Shown here: positions 16,513 through 24,878 of the stretch, in pieces
How positions within the stretch are numbered: the stretch's first letter is position 1
How the letters are laid out: each line of letters begins with the position of its first letter
NCBI RefSeq assembly: GCF_043557345.1
Contig: NZ_JBIFFV010000002.1
Span: 124,001-188,000, forward strand
Reading direction: 5' to 3'
DNA length: 64,000 nt
DNA from: Sulfitobacter sp043557345
Lineage (GTDB): Bacteria; Pseudomonadota; Alphaproteobacteria; Rhodobacterales; Rhodobacteraceae
Made by a program: the position numbers and the translations under genes
The notes under the pieces: generated by a model
Told to the model about the DNA's origin: nothing
Databases searched by the model: none
Seen by the model: the letters and a program-made list of their open reading frames with translations, nothing else

Positions 16513-17652
16513 ATGTCCACAGAAACAGGAACGGGCGACGCCTATCTCCTTTATCACTCCATCGGCCAATACCCCGGCAAACATGCGGATATGTTGGCCG
16601 GGCTCACCGATTTCACCGATGCATGGGCCGCGCCCAACGGCGATCAATGGGCCGATGTCCTGCCCAAACGCCAGCAGTTCATCGACCTCTGGGCCGCGTT
16701 GATCGGCGCGCCGAAGGGCACCGTCACCACGACAGAGAGCGTCACCACCGGGCTGATGGCCGTCATCGGTGCGCTGCCCGAAGGCACACTGCGCGGCAAG
16801 AAAGTCTTGGTGGCCGAGGATGGTTTCCCCTCTCTGCATTTCCTCCTTACCGGCCTGTCGAAGCGTTTTGGTTTCACGTTGAACACTGTGCCGATCCGGC
16901 AAGGGGGGCATTGGGTCGAGGCCGAAGACATCATCACCCATTGGGATGAGGAGGTGGCGCTGGCCCTGCTCACATGGGTCAGCTCGACGACCTCGCACCG
17001 CTTGGACATCCCGCAACTGGTGGCGCATGGCCGCAAGATGGGGTCGCTCATTGGGGTGGATATGACGCAGGCCGTGGGGCTGCTGCCCTATGACGTGACC
17101 GCGCCGCGTGTCGATTTCGCCCTGTCGACCAGCCTCAAATGGATGTGCGGCACGCCCGGGGCGGGGATCGTCTATATGGATGCCGATCTGATCCCGCAGT
17201 GCCAGCCCGAGATGCGCGGCTGGTTCTCGCAAGGCAACCCGTTCTCTTGGGATCTGGACGCTTTCGAATTCGCGCCCGACATTCGGCGGCTCGACAGTGG
17301 CACACCCTCGACCGTTCCTGCGGTGGCCAGCCTGCCGGCGATGAGGTGGCGCATGGGGCAGAACACCGAAGTCTTGGCGGCGCATAACCGCAAGCTGACC
17401 GCGCAGCTACAGGCGGGGCTTGAGGGGATGGGCCTGACCCTTGCCAGCCCGGCGGACCCGGACCAGCGCGGCGGCAGCCTTATGGTGGTTCTGCCCGATC
17501 ACATAGATGCGGCGGATGTGGTGGCGCAATTGGCGGCGCTGGAGATCTACGTCGACAACCGCAGCCAGACCCTGCGCATGTCGCCGGGGGTGCTGACCAC
17601 CGCCGCCGGGATCGACCGCACGCTGCACGCGCTCGAGGCTTTTCTGACCTGA
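16513..17652 (+). CDS. Kynureninase-like class V PLP-dependent enzyme
   Basis: 379 residues from the ATG at 16513 (ACGGAG upstream). Fold-type I class V features are visible: TESVTTGL phosphate-binding region (about 74-81), Asp183 in GVDMTQAVG for the pyridine nitrogen, and the probable Schiff-base Lys209 in STSLKWMCGTPGAG. The layout resembles kynureninase (D-x-S-H-A-G and YKY.NGGPGAP), but the residues differ enough (Gln186, SLKWM) that kynurenine is not assured; a C-S or C-C lyase or an aminotransferase is also possible. It is downstream of an amino-acid importer and a GntR regulator, so it likely processes the imported compound. Confidence 0.75.
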   Translation: MSTETGTGDAYLLYHSIGQYPGKHADMLAGLTDFTDAWAAPNGDQWADVLPKRQQFIDLWAALIGAPKGTVTTTESVTTGLMAVIGALPEGTLRGKKVLVAEDGFPSLHFLLTGLSKRFGFTLNTVPIRQGGHWVEAEDIITHWDEEVALALLTWVSSTTSHRLDIPQLVAHGRKMGSLIGVDMTQAVGLLPYDVTAPRVDFALSTSLKWMCGTPGAGIVYMDADLIPQCQPEMRGWFSQGNPFSWDLDAFEFAPDIRRLDSGTPSTVPAVASLPAMRWRMGQNTEVLAAHNRKLTAQLQAGLEGMGLTLASPADPDQRGGSLMVVLPDHIDAADVVAQLAALEIYVDNRSQTLRMSPGVLTTAAGIDRTLHALEAFLT

Positions 17653-17677
17653 CGCTCGCCGGGGCCGCGGTGCGCCG

Positions 17678-19267
17678 TCAGGAGGCGGCCACCGCATCCG
17701 GCCGCCCTTCGAGCGGCGGGAAATCCACGAAAAAGGTCGTGCCTTCGCCCTCGGCGGTCTCAAAGCGGATTTCCCCGAGATGCTGGTCGACAATGGCTTT
17801 GACAATGCTCATGCCCAGCCCGTGCCCCTCTTCGACCCGGTAGCTGGAACCGCGGGAAAACCGCTCAAACAGAACCGGTTGCAGTTCCAAAGGCAGGCCG
17901 CTGCCGTGGTCTTTGACCCAGAACCCGGTGCCATCCTCCGACAGGCCAAGCTGAACCGTGCCGCCTTCGTCCGAGGCTTTGATCGCGTTCGACAGCAGGT
18001 TCGACAACAACCGCGTAAGCCGCCCTTCGTGCAGCCGCAACAGGGGGGCAGGGGCTTCGGAGGGGGTCATTTCCAAGCCCACGCCGCGCTCTTTCGCGTA
18101 GGAGACCAAGGTCTCCGAGGCTTGCGCCAAGAGCGGCGCCAAGGGGCGTTCGGAGAACCCCGATTGATCCGGCCTGCGCAGGGTTTCGACATCCAGAATA
18201 TCCCCCACCATCTGATCGATCGCCCGCGCGTTGCGCATCGCAAGCTGCAACAGTTTGCGCTTTTGCGGCGGCAGATCGTCCGGGTTCAACTCAAGCAAGC
18301 GCAGCGCCCCGGTCAGCGCGGTCAGCGGGGTTTTCATCTCATGGCTGACGGTGGCGATAAGCTGGTCCTTGGCGCGCTCAAACTCGCGCTGCTCACTGAC
18401 ATCGCGCACCACGCCGAGATAGCCCAGATGCTCGCCGCGGTCAGTCTCGACCTTGGCGGTGGCGACTTGCCCCTCGAAGGTAGAACCATCGGACCGGCGG
18501 CAGGCGACGGTAAAGCCGCTCTCCTTGCTCGACGTGCCAGCGTTTGAAAGCTCTTCGCCCATACGTTCGTAGCTGCCGAGGGTTTCGTAAAGAACCGCCG
18601 TCTGCCGGCCCAAAAGCGCGTCAGGGGTGTAGCCGAACAGCGTTTCCACCGCCGGGTTGACCATGGCCACGCGGCGGTTGGGATCGGCCATGATGATGGC
18701 CTCGGGCACCGCATCGACCATCGCCTTGAGCAGCCCGCGCTGTTCGCGCAGCGCGCGGCGCTCGGATTGCAAAGACAGCTCACTGCTCAGCCATCGGGCG
18801 AGGAAACGAACGAATTGTATCTGCGCCTTGCTGAACGGGGCGGGGCGCGGGGCAGTGCCGGAAAAATTCAATGTCCCGAAAAGCGCATCCCCAACTTTCA
18901 GCGGTGCCCCGATGTAGCTTTCCAGACCAAAGTTCTGATAGCAGGGATGGGCCGAAATCTCTTGCTGGCCCGCATGATGAAAAGAGGTCACATCATCGTT
19001 GCCAAGCGTATGCAGGCAATAGGTGCCATTGATGTCGAAGGTGCTGCCGGGGGCGGGCGCCCAATCGGGCCCATGGACATAGACGCATTCATAGACCGGG
19101 TGATCCACGCGGGAGACGATGCCAAGTTCGAGGTCTAGCGCCTCTGTACCCAGTTGCAAAAGCTTGGTGATCTTGTCTTCGACAGAGAGGTCAGGTTCGA
19201 CAGCAAGCATATAGAGTTGCCGCAGCGGATCGTCGAAATCCGCCAGAGCGTTGTAAAAGTCGTTCAT
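17678..19267 (-). CDS. GAF-PAS sensor histidine kinase
   Basis: 529 residues from the ATG at 19267 (MNDFYNAL, preceded by GAGGC). The open frame runs much further upstream but there it overlaps the convincing FAH gene on the other strand, so it is cut here. No membrane segment: a GAF domain (about residues 20-165), a PAS domain (about 190-290, DAVPEAIIMADPNRRVAMVN), a HisKA dimerisation domain with phospho-acceptor His309 in VSHEMKTPLTAL, and an HATPase domain with NLLSNAIKASDE, DHGSGLP and GHGLGMSIVKAI. It is a soluble sensor of an unknown small-molecule or redox signal. No response regulator gene adjoins it. Confidence 0.9.
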   Translation of the reverse strand: MNDFYNALADFDDPLRQLYMLAVEPDLSVEDKITKLLQLGTEALDLELGIVSRVDHPVYECVYVHGPDWAPAPGSTFDINGTYCLHTLGNDDVTSFHHAGQQEISAHPCYQNFGLESYIGAPLKVGDALFGTLNFSGTAPRPAPFSKAQIQFVRFLARWLSSELSLQSERRALREQRGLLKAMVDAVPEAIIMADPNRRVAMVNPAVETLFGYTPDALLGRQTAVLYETLGSYERMGEELSNAGTSSKESGFTVACRRSDGSTFEGQVATAKVETDRGEHLGYLGVVRDVSEQREFERAKDQLIATVSHEMKTPLTALTGALRLLELNPDDLPPQKRKLLQLAMRNARAIDQMVGDILDVETLRRPDQSGFSERPLAPLLAQASETLVSYAKERGVGLEMTPSEAPAPLLRLHEGRLTRLLSNLLSNAIKASDEGGTVQLGLSEDGTGFWVKDHGSGLPLELQPVLFERFSRGSSYRVEEGHGLGMSIVKAIVDQHLGEIRFETAEGEGTTFFVDFPPLEGRPDAVAAS

Positions 19268-19516
19268 ATTTGCCTCTGTCGTGGTCTTTGCATCTGTCTT
19301 GGCGAACAGGCAGATGTTTACCCAAGGTATCCCCCTCGGGCTCCGCTGCCAATGCCGCAACGGCCAAATTGGGGCAAGAACAAGACTTTTCACCCCGATA
19401 GGCAGACCGATGCCGATTGGCAGAGGCGGCGTGCACGCCATTGCAAAGCGGTGGTCATCGCCAACCCAGTAGCTATGGTACGGCCAACGAGGGTCGCGAA
19501 GAGGGGAGATTTGACC

Positions 19517-20371
19517 ATGCGATTGATGCGATACGGGGCGCGGGACGGCGCGAAGACGCCGGTGGTGCTGGATGCGGCAGGGCAGGCGCGGGATGTCAGC
19601 GCCCTTGTGCCGGACTTCACGCCCGAGACAATCCCGACCTTGCGCAACGTGTTGGAGGGTGTCGATCTGGAAGGGCTGCCACTGGCCCAAACCCAAGGCC
19701 AGCGCATCGCCGCACCGGTCAGCCAGCCGCGCAACATTTGGGGCGTCGGGTTGAACTATTCCGACCATGCCGCGGAGTCGGGGATGGAGGTGCCGCGCGA
19801 GCCGATCCTGTTCAACAAGGCCAGCCGTACCTATTGCGGGCCGAACGATCCGCTTCTCTATTCCCAGCAGATGAGCAAACTTGATTGGGAGGTCGAATTG
19901 GGCGTGGTGATCGGGCGCACCGCATTGAACGTCAGCCGCGATCACGCGCTGAATCATGTGCTGGGCTATTGCGTCGTCAACGACGTGTCCGAGCGCGCGT
20001 GGCAGGCCGAGCGGGGCGGGCAGTGGGTCAAGGGCAAGAGCTTTCCCAACTTTTGCCCGACAGGGCCGGTGCTCGTGACGGGGGATGAGTTGGGCGATCC
20101 GGGCAAGCTGTCGCTTTGGACCGAAGTCAACGGCGAGCGGCTGCAAGACGGCTCTACGGAAAAGATGATCTTCGATGTGGCGACGATAATCTCCTATATG
20201 TCGGAATTCATCCAGTTGGAGCCGGGCGACCTGATCTGCACGGGCACCCCGCCGGGCGTGGGCATGGGGCTGAAACCGCAGCGCTATCTCAGCCCCGGCG
20301 ACCGGGTTCGGCTGGGTGTGCAGGGGCTGGGCGCACAGGAGCAAGTGGTGGAGCACCTGCCCGCGCGGTGA
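19517..20371 (+). CDS. Fumarylacetoacetate hydrolase (FAH) family protein
   Basis: 284 residues from the ATG at 19517 (GAGGGGAG upstream). It has a short N-terminal domain, then the FAH core: IWGVGLNYSDHAAE (about residues 74-87), PILFNKASRTYCGP, the metal-binding DWEVELGVVIG (about 123-133) and VNDVSERAWQ, and a C-terminal TGTPPGVGMGLKP. These are the hallmarks of the 2-hydroxyhepta-2,4-diene-dioate isomerase / acylpyruvase / ureidoglycolate-lyase-like group. Substrate cannot be named. It is divergent from the GAF-PAS kinase across 249 bases and convergent with the CHASE kinase. Confidence 0.9.
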   Translation: MRLMRYGARDGAKTPVVLDAAGQARDVSALVPDFTPETIPTLRNVLEGVDLEGLPLAQTQGQRIAAPVSQPRNIWGVGLNYSDHAAESGMEVPREPILFNKASRTYCGPNDPLLYSQQMSKLDWEVELGVVIGRTALNVSRDHALNHVLGYCVVNDVSERAWQAERGGQWVKGKSFPNFCPTGPVLVTGDELGDPGKLSLWTEVNGERLQDGSTEKMIFDVATIISYMSEFIQLEPGDLICTGTPPGVGMGLKPQRYLSPGDRVRLGVQGLGAQEQVVEHLPAR

Positions 20372-20402
20372 GCCGCGATCTCGAAGTGCCGACGCGCGGC
20401 CT

Positions 20403-22475
20403 TCAGGCCAATTCGGCCTCCCGCGCTTCGGCGACGGCGGCGGCAATGGCAGGGCGCAGGGGCAGGGTCAGCAAAAAGCTGCTGCCCTTGCCCATGATGC
20501 TGGTCGCAACAAGGCTGCCGCCATGGGCGGTGGCGATGTCGCGCGAAATCGCAAGGCCCAGCCCGGTGCCGCCAAAGCGCCGGGTGGCGGTGGAATCGAC
20601 CTGATGGAAAGGCTCGAAAACGCGCTCCAACTCATCCTCGGGGATGCCGATGCCCGAATCCGTCACGCGGAATTCCACCACCTCGCCGCGAATGCGGCAG
20701 GTCAGCGAAATGGTCCCCTCGTCGGAAAACTTCGTCGCATTGCTCAATAGGTTGATCAGCACCTGCTGGATGCGTTTGCCATCCGCCAGCATCACGCCGC
20801 TGGCCGATTTCACCTTTAATTCCAGTCCTTTGTCTTCGATCATCGGGCGCAGCTGATCGGCGGTTGGGCTGACGATATCGTCGATCTGCACCGGCTCCAT
20901 CGCGATGGACAGGCTGCCCGCGTCGATCTTGGCAAAGTCGAGCACCTCGTTGATCAGGGTCAGCAGGTGATTGCCCGACCGCTCGACCGTCTGCATGATG
21001 TCGCCCAGCTTGGCCATCGTCGCCGAAAGCTTGGGAGAGAGCGTTTCGCGGGTCTGGGGGTCGGCCTCGATTGCGGTGCATAGGTCGCGCGCCGCCGGGG
21101 TCCGGTCGAAATGCCGCGCAAGGCGGACATGGCCCAGAATGACGGTCAGCGGCGTGCGCAGCTCATGGCTCAGCACGCCCATGAAATCGGTCTTGGCCTT
21201 GTTCGCATCCTCGGCGGTCAAAAGCGCCTTCTTCAGGTCGGTCACGTCGATCCGTAGGCCCACGACGCTGCCATCTTTCATCCGCCGGTCCGAGGTGCGG
21301 ATGATGCGGCCATCGGGCATGCGCTGCTCGGTCTCGAAGGCGCCGTTCTCTCGTTTTTCGAGCCAGATGCGGATCCATTCCTCTTCCTTGCCGACGGCAT
21401 CGGGAACCAGCCCGCGCCGGATGCTGTCCCGCACGATCCTTTCATAGGTCGATCCCGGCTTCACCACGTCGCTATAGCCATGAATCTCGCGGTATTTTTC
21501 GTTGCAAAGCACCAATGTGCCCTTGGCGTCATACATGACGAAACCGTGGTCCAGGGCTTCGACACCGGTGCGCAGCCGTTCTTCGGCAAGTTTGCGGTTG
21601 TCGGCCAGCCGCATGATGTACCACGCAAAAATCGTAACGCCGAGCGCGCCTTGCAGACGCAAGAGCCAGTTCAGCCAGAAGTCCGGGCGGTGCTCTGGCC
21701 AGCCGCCCTTGACCGTGGCGGCCAGTTGCCACGTGCCAAAGGCAAAGCTGAAGTTGAGTTTGATCGGGTCGTCCAAGGTCATTTCGGGGTCGCCGATGAT
21801 GGTCTGTTCGACCTCTCCCTCTGGCGTCAACTCGCGGATGGCCAGATCGTATTTCTCGGTCAGTTCGGGGATTTGCAACCGGCTGACGAGGGCATCGTAA
21901 TCCACCACCATCGACAGAATGCCCCAAGGCGTATCCGGCGCGGCAGTGGTGCCGGTTGAATCAAAGATCGGATGCCGCAGGATCAGCCCGCGCCCGCCCT
22001 GCACCAGATCGACCGGGCCGGTCACCAGCCCCTCGCCGCTTTGCATGGCCTGTTCGACTTTTGGCAATTGCGCCGCGTTCTGGCGGTAGTCCAGCCCCAG
22101 CACGCCGCGATTGGCCTCATAGGGGTGGACGATGGTGACAACGAGGTCGGGTGCCACGGCGAGGTTGATCACATCCGGGTTCTCGGCCATGAACTCTGCC
22201 GCGCGGGCGCTGAATTCGGATTGGGTGATCGTCGGATTCTCGCTGATGACGGTGGCCAATTCGCGCAGTTTCAGAATCTGCTCGAAGATATCCGCCCGGA
22301 TCCGTTCACGCACTTCGATCAGCTCTAGGGTGGTGTCGAGCTCCAGATCCTGCATGTAGGTTTGATAGGACAGCGTTTCGATCCGATGACCAAAGCCAAG
22401 GACGATAGCGCATAGCATGACCAGCACGATAATCCGTTTCGCGCGCTGAGACAGCGCATTTCTGATCTTATCCAT
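20403..22475 (-). CDS. Membrane sensor histidine kinase with CHASE and PAS domains
   Basis: 690 residues from the ATG at 22475; a TTG at 22490 with AGGGA upstream is an equally possible start and adds five residues. Order of parts: a transmembrane helix (about 10-32), a periplasmic CHASE domain (about 60-255, with NPDVINLAVAPDLVV and VLGLDYR), a second transmembrane helix (about 275-295), a PAS domain (about 310-420), HisKA with His437 in LSHELRTPLTVI, and HATPase with LLSNATKFSDEG and GTGLGLAISRDIATAHGG. CHASE domains bind small extracellular ligands. No receiver domain is fused and no response regulator adjoins it. It is probably an orphan kinase. Confidence 0.92.
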   Translation of the reverse strand: MDKIRNALSQRAKRIIVLVMLCAIVLGFGHRIETLSYQTYMQDLELDTTLELIEVRERIRADIFEQILKLRELATVISENPTITQSEFSARAAEFMAENPDVINLAVAPDLVVTIVHPYEANRGVLGLDYRQNAAQLPKVEQAMQSGEGLVTGPVDLVQGGRGLILRHPIFDSTGTTAAPDTPWGILSMVVDYDALVSRLQIPELTEKYDLAIRELTPEGEVEQTIIGDPEMTLDDPIKLNFSFAFGTWQLAATVKGGWPEHRPDFWLNWLLRLQGALGVTIFAWYIMRLADNRKLAEERLRTGVEALDHGFVMYDAKGTLVLCNEKYREIHGYSDVVKPGSTYERIVRDSIRRGLVPDAVGKEEEWIRIWLEKRENGAFETEQRMPDGRIIRTSDRRMKDGSVVGLRIDVTDLKKALLTAEDANKAKTDFMGVLSHELRTPLTVILGHVRLARHFDRTPAARDLCTAIEADPQTRETLSPKLSATMAKLGDIMQTVERSGNHLLTLINEVLDFAKIDAGSLSIAMEPVQIDDIVSPTADQLRPMIEDKGLELKVKSASGVMLADGKRIQQVLINLLSNATKFSDEGTISLTCRIRGEVVEFRVTDSGIGIPEDELERVFEPFHQVDSTATRRFGGTGLGLAISRDIATAHGGSLVATSIMGKGSSFLLTLPLRPAIAAAVAEAREAELA

Positions 22476-22637
22476 GCCGGCTTTGCCCAAAGTGGTCCCT
22501 GTCCTCCCCGCTCCGACCTTCTGAGGGCCGGATGCGTCCCGGGGACATTAGACCGCACAGTACTTTGTTGACGCAAGGAAAATACCGGGATGCGCTCAAA
22601 TGGCGGGGCGGTAGCGTCAAATTTGCAAATGGGGCCC

Positions 22638-23501
22638 CTAATCGGGGCCGGATTGGCCCGTCAATTCAATCAGAACGCGACGCAACAGAGCGATATCTTG
22701 GGGGTTGGACATGCTGGGGGCATGGCCGCAGTCGGGGAATTCGGTCATGCCGGGGCGGGGTCCGCTTTGGGTCATGTGCTTTGCGGCTTCGGGGGGCAGC
22801 AGGTCCGACTGGGCGCCGCGCAACAGATGTGTGGGTGTGCGGGTCTCTGCCCAACGGTCCCATGTCGACAACTCATGCGCCGATGCGGTGAATTGCATGG
22901 TGATGCGCGGATCATAATGCAGGGTCAGCCGCCCATCCCCACGGCGCCGCAGCGACGTGCGCGCCATACGCTGCCAATAGGCGTCCGCCGCCGGGCCGAA
23001 GGGGGCGTAGGTCTGGCGCAGCCATGCTTCTCCTTCGGCGAAACTGTCGAAGGCGGGCAGGTTGCCCACATAGGAAAGGATGCGCTGCACCGCCGCCTCG
23101 GGCAGTTCGGGGCTGATGTCGTTCACCACCAAAGCGCTCACGCGCTGCGCCGCGGAGCTTGAGGCCACATGCATTCCGATCATCCCGCCCAGAGAGGTGC
23201 CGAACCACGCGGCGCGGTCGATCTGAAAGTGATCCAAGAGCCCTGTCGCGATGCGCGCGTAGTGGTCGACGGAATAGTCCACCTCGGGGTCTCGCGCCCA
23301 ACCTGACTTTCCGCGCCCGATCATATCGGGGCAGAGCACATGGAAATCCCGCGACAGGGCGGCGGCGGCCTCATCGAAATCGCGCCCGGTGCGGGCCAGA
23401 CCGTGCAGCATGAGCAATGCAGGCTTCTTACGATCACCCCATTCGGCGACATGCACCTCATGGCCCATTACGGGGACAAAGCGGGAATGAGGGGCGGTCA
23501 T
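22638..23501 (-). CDS. Alpha/beta hydrolase
   Basis: 287 residues. The oxyanion region MLHGLARTGRDFDEAA (about residues 31-46), PDMIGRGKSGWA, the nucleophile elbow GTSLGGMIG with Ser103, and a late PDCGHAPSM for the catalytic His give a standard alpha/beta hydrolase fold with no signal peptide. Such cytoplasmic enzymes act on esters, lactones or C-C bonds; the substrate is unknown. A GGCCCC/GGGGCC hairpin overlaps its stop codon. Its 5' end faces the LuxR-type regulator gene across 218 bases. Confidence 0.88.
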   Translation of the reverse strand: MTAPHSRFVPVMGHEVHVAEWGDRKKPALLMLHGLARTGRDFDEAAAALSRDFHVLCPDMIGRGKSGWARDPEVDYSVDHYARIATGLLDHFQIDRAAWFGTSLGGMIGMHVASSSAAQRVSALVVNDISPELPEAAVQRILSYVGNLPAFDSFAEGEAWLRQTYAPFGPAADAYWQRMARTSLRRRGDGRLTLHYDPRITMQFTASAHELSTWDRWAETRTPTHLLRGAQSDLLPPEAAKHMTQSGPRPGMTEFPDCGHAPSMSNPQDIALLRRVLIELTGQSGPD

Positions 23502-23719
23502 TGGCGCGCACCTTTCCGGATTGCCATGGACATAGCGCGGGTGATGCCACCCGCGCCCTTGCCTCTTGCCAGCCGTACCCGCGCGATCATGGCGCCGCCG
23601 CCATGCGCTTGCGTTTTAGCATCGCGTCCTCCCTGCGCGGGCCAGCGCCGTGTTGCGCCGTCTCCTCCCGTCGACTAGCTTGCGGTTTCAGCATCCGAAA
23701 TAGAGTTGAACGGAGCAAG

Positions 23720-24325
23720 ATGGTGGAAATACGTACCGACGATTGCTTTGCGCAGGGGCGCTTTGAAGAGCTTGCCTTTGTTCATGCGCCCGTCGGGCTT
23801 GTGGTGACCGAGAACCGCTGTATCCGCGACTGCAACAACGCCTTCGCGGCGATGTTCGGCTATGCGCGCGCCGACCTGCGCGACCAGCTTTTCGCCATTC
23901 TCTACCCCTCGGACGAGGAGTTCGTGAACATCCGCGACCGCGGCGTGGACCAGCTGCGCAAGACCAATACCTATTGGGATGAGCGCATCATGGCGCGGCG
24001 TGACGGCAGACTGTTCTGGTGCCGCGTGCGCGGCCATTCCTTCACCCCCGAACGCCCGCTCGACCGCGCGGTCTGGAGCTTTGCGGATCTCTCTGCCGAG
24101 CGGCCCTATTTGCCGCTGACCCGACGCGAGCGCGAGATCCTGAGCCATCTGGCAGAGGGGCTGACCAGCAAGCAGATCGCGCTCAACCTCGATATTTCGC
24201 ACCGGACTGTCGAGGTCTATCGCGCGAAACTGCTCAAGAAATTCGGGGTCAGCAATACGTCGGGCCTGTTTCATTCGCTGGGCGGGATCGACAGCGACCA
24301 TGTGGTGTCCAACAGCACGAAGTGA
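23720..24325 (+). CDS. PAS-LuxR-type transcriptional regulator
   Basis: 201 residues from the ATG at 23720 with CGGAG upstream; the longer open frame to 23417 crosses the divergent promoter region and looks like shadow. Residues about 15-125 form a PAS domain (FVHAPVGLVVTENRCIRDC, then FWCRVRG), and about 135-195 the LuxR/GerE helix-turn-helix (LTRREREILSHLAEGLTSKQIALNLDISHRTVEVYR). It has no receiver aspartate, so it senses its signal directly through PAS rather than by phosphorylation. It is divergent from the alpha/beta hydrolase gene, a possible target. Confidence 0.88.
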   Translation: MVEIRTDDCFAQGRFEELAFVHAPVGLVVTENRCIRDCNNAFAAMFGYARADLRDQLFAILYPSDEEFVNIRDRGVDQLRKTNTYWDERIMARRDGRLFWCRVRGHSFTPERPLDRAVWSFADLSAERPYLPLTRREREILSHLAEGLTSKQIALNLDISHRTVEVYRAKLLKKFGVSNTSGLFHSLGGIDSDHVVSNSTK

Positions 24326-24338
24326 GCCGTCTCGGCGC

Positions 24339-24623
24339 TTAGCCCGCGTCATTTTGGTCGTTGCCCTGTTCGTCGCCCTGTTCGGCGTTTGGTGGGGGCG
24401 GGATCGTGCCGGGCGGGGCAGCGGCAGGCTGCGCCTCACCGTCGGACTTGCCCGCTTTCTCCGCCGCCTCGGCCATCGCGTCGGCCTGAGCGTAGAGGCT
24501 GCGAATCTCCATCAGATCGGCCCGGGTGGGCGTCTTTGTCTGCTGTGGCTGTTCGGCAGGAGCCTTCGAGGATGGGGTTTCACTATCTGTCACTGTAAAA
24601 TCCGCGTTTTGACCATAAAACAC
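24339..24623 (-). CDS. Small Pro/Gln/Ala-rich hypothetical protein
   Basis: 94 residues from a GTG. A central predicted helix (TRADLMEIRSLYAQADAMAEAAEK, residues about 32-55, given here as its ends TRADLM and AEAAEK) is flanked by low-complexity Pro/Gln/Glu/Asn segments. No signal peptide or membrane segment is present. It ends 13 bases from the LuxR-type gene (convergent). The start is uncertain, with no clear ribosome site. The biased but non-shadow-like composition favours a real gene, with no function assignable. Confidence 0.45.
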   Translation of the reverse strand: MFYGQNADFTVTDSETPSSKAPAEQPQQTKTPTRADLMEIRSLYAQADAMAEAAEKAGKSDGEAQPAAAPPGTIPPPPNAEQGDEQGNDQNDAG

Positions 24624-24878
24624 ACGGTTAATTCCGTAGGTGGCCAGAGGCTAACGGCCCGAAAATTTGTCGCCAATTGGGCAAAGCCCCAGCGGGGTCA
24701 GGGTTATCCCCTATAGGCAGGAACAAGCTGCTGAAATTAGGGCAGATATTTTCACGAATTTTCGGCGCGCCATCGTATACCCGTATTGCGAGGCAGATTA
24801 ATCGCTCTTTGTCAGGGTTTCCCCCAATAGACAGGGGGGCCGAAAAAACAGACCTTTCGAGGGAAAGTAGAGGTGCGC

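Noticed and set aside
19268..20446. N-terminal extension of the GAF-PAS kinase frame
   Set aside because: It overlaps the FAH-family gene on the opposite strand; GAF homology begins just after the ATG at 19267.
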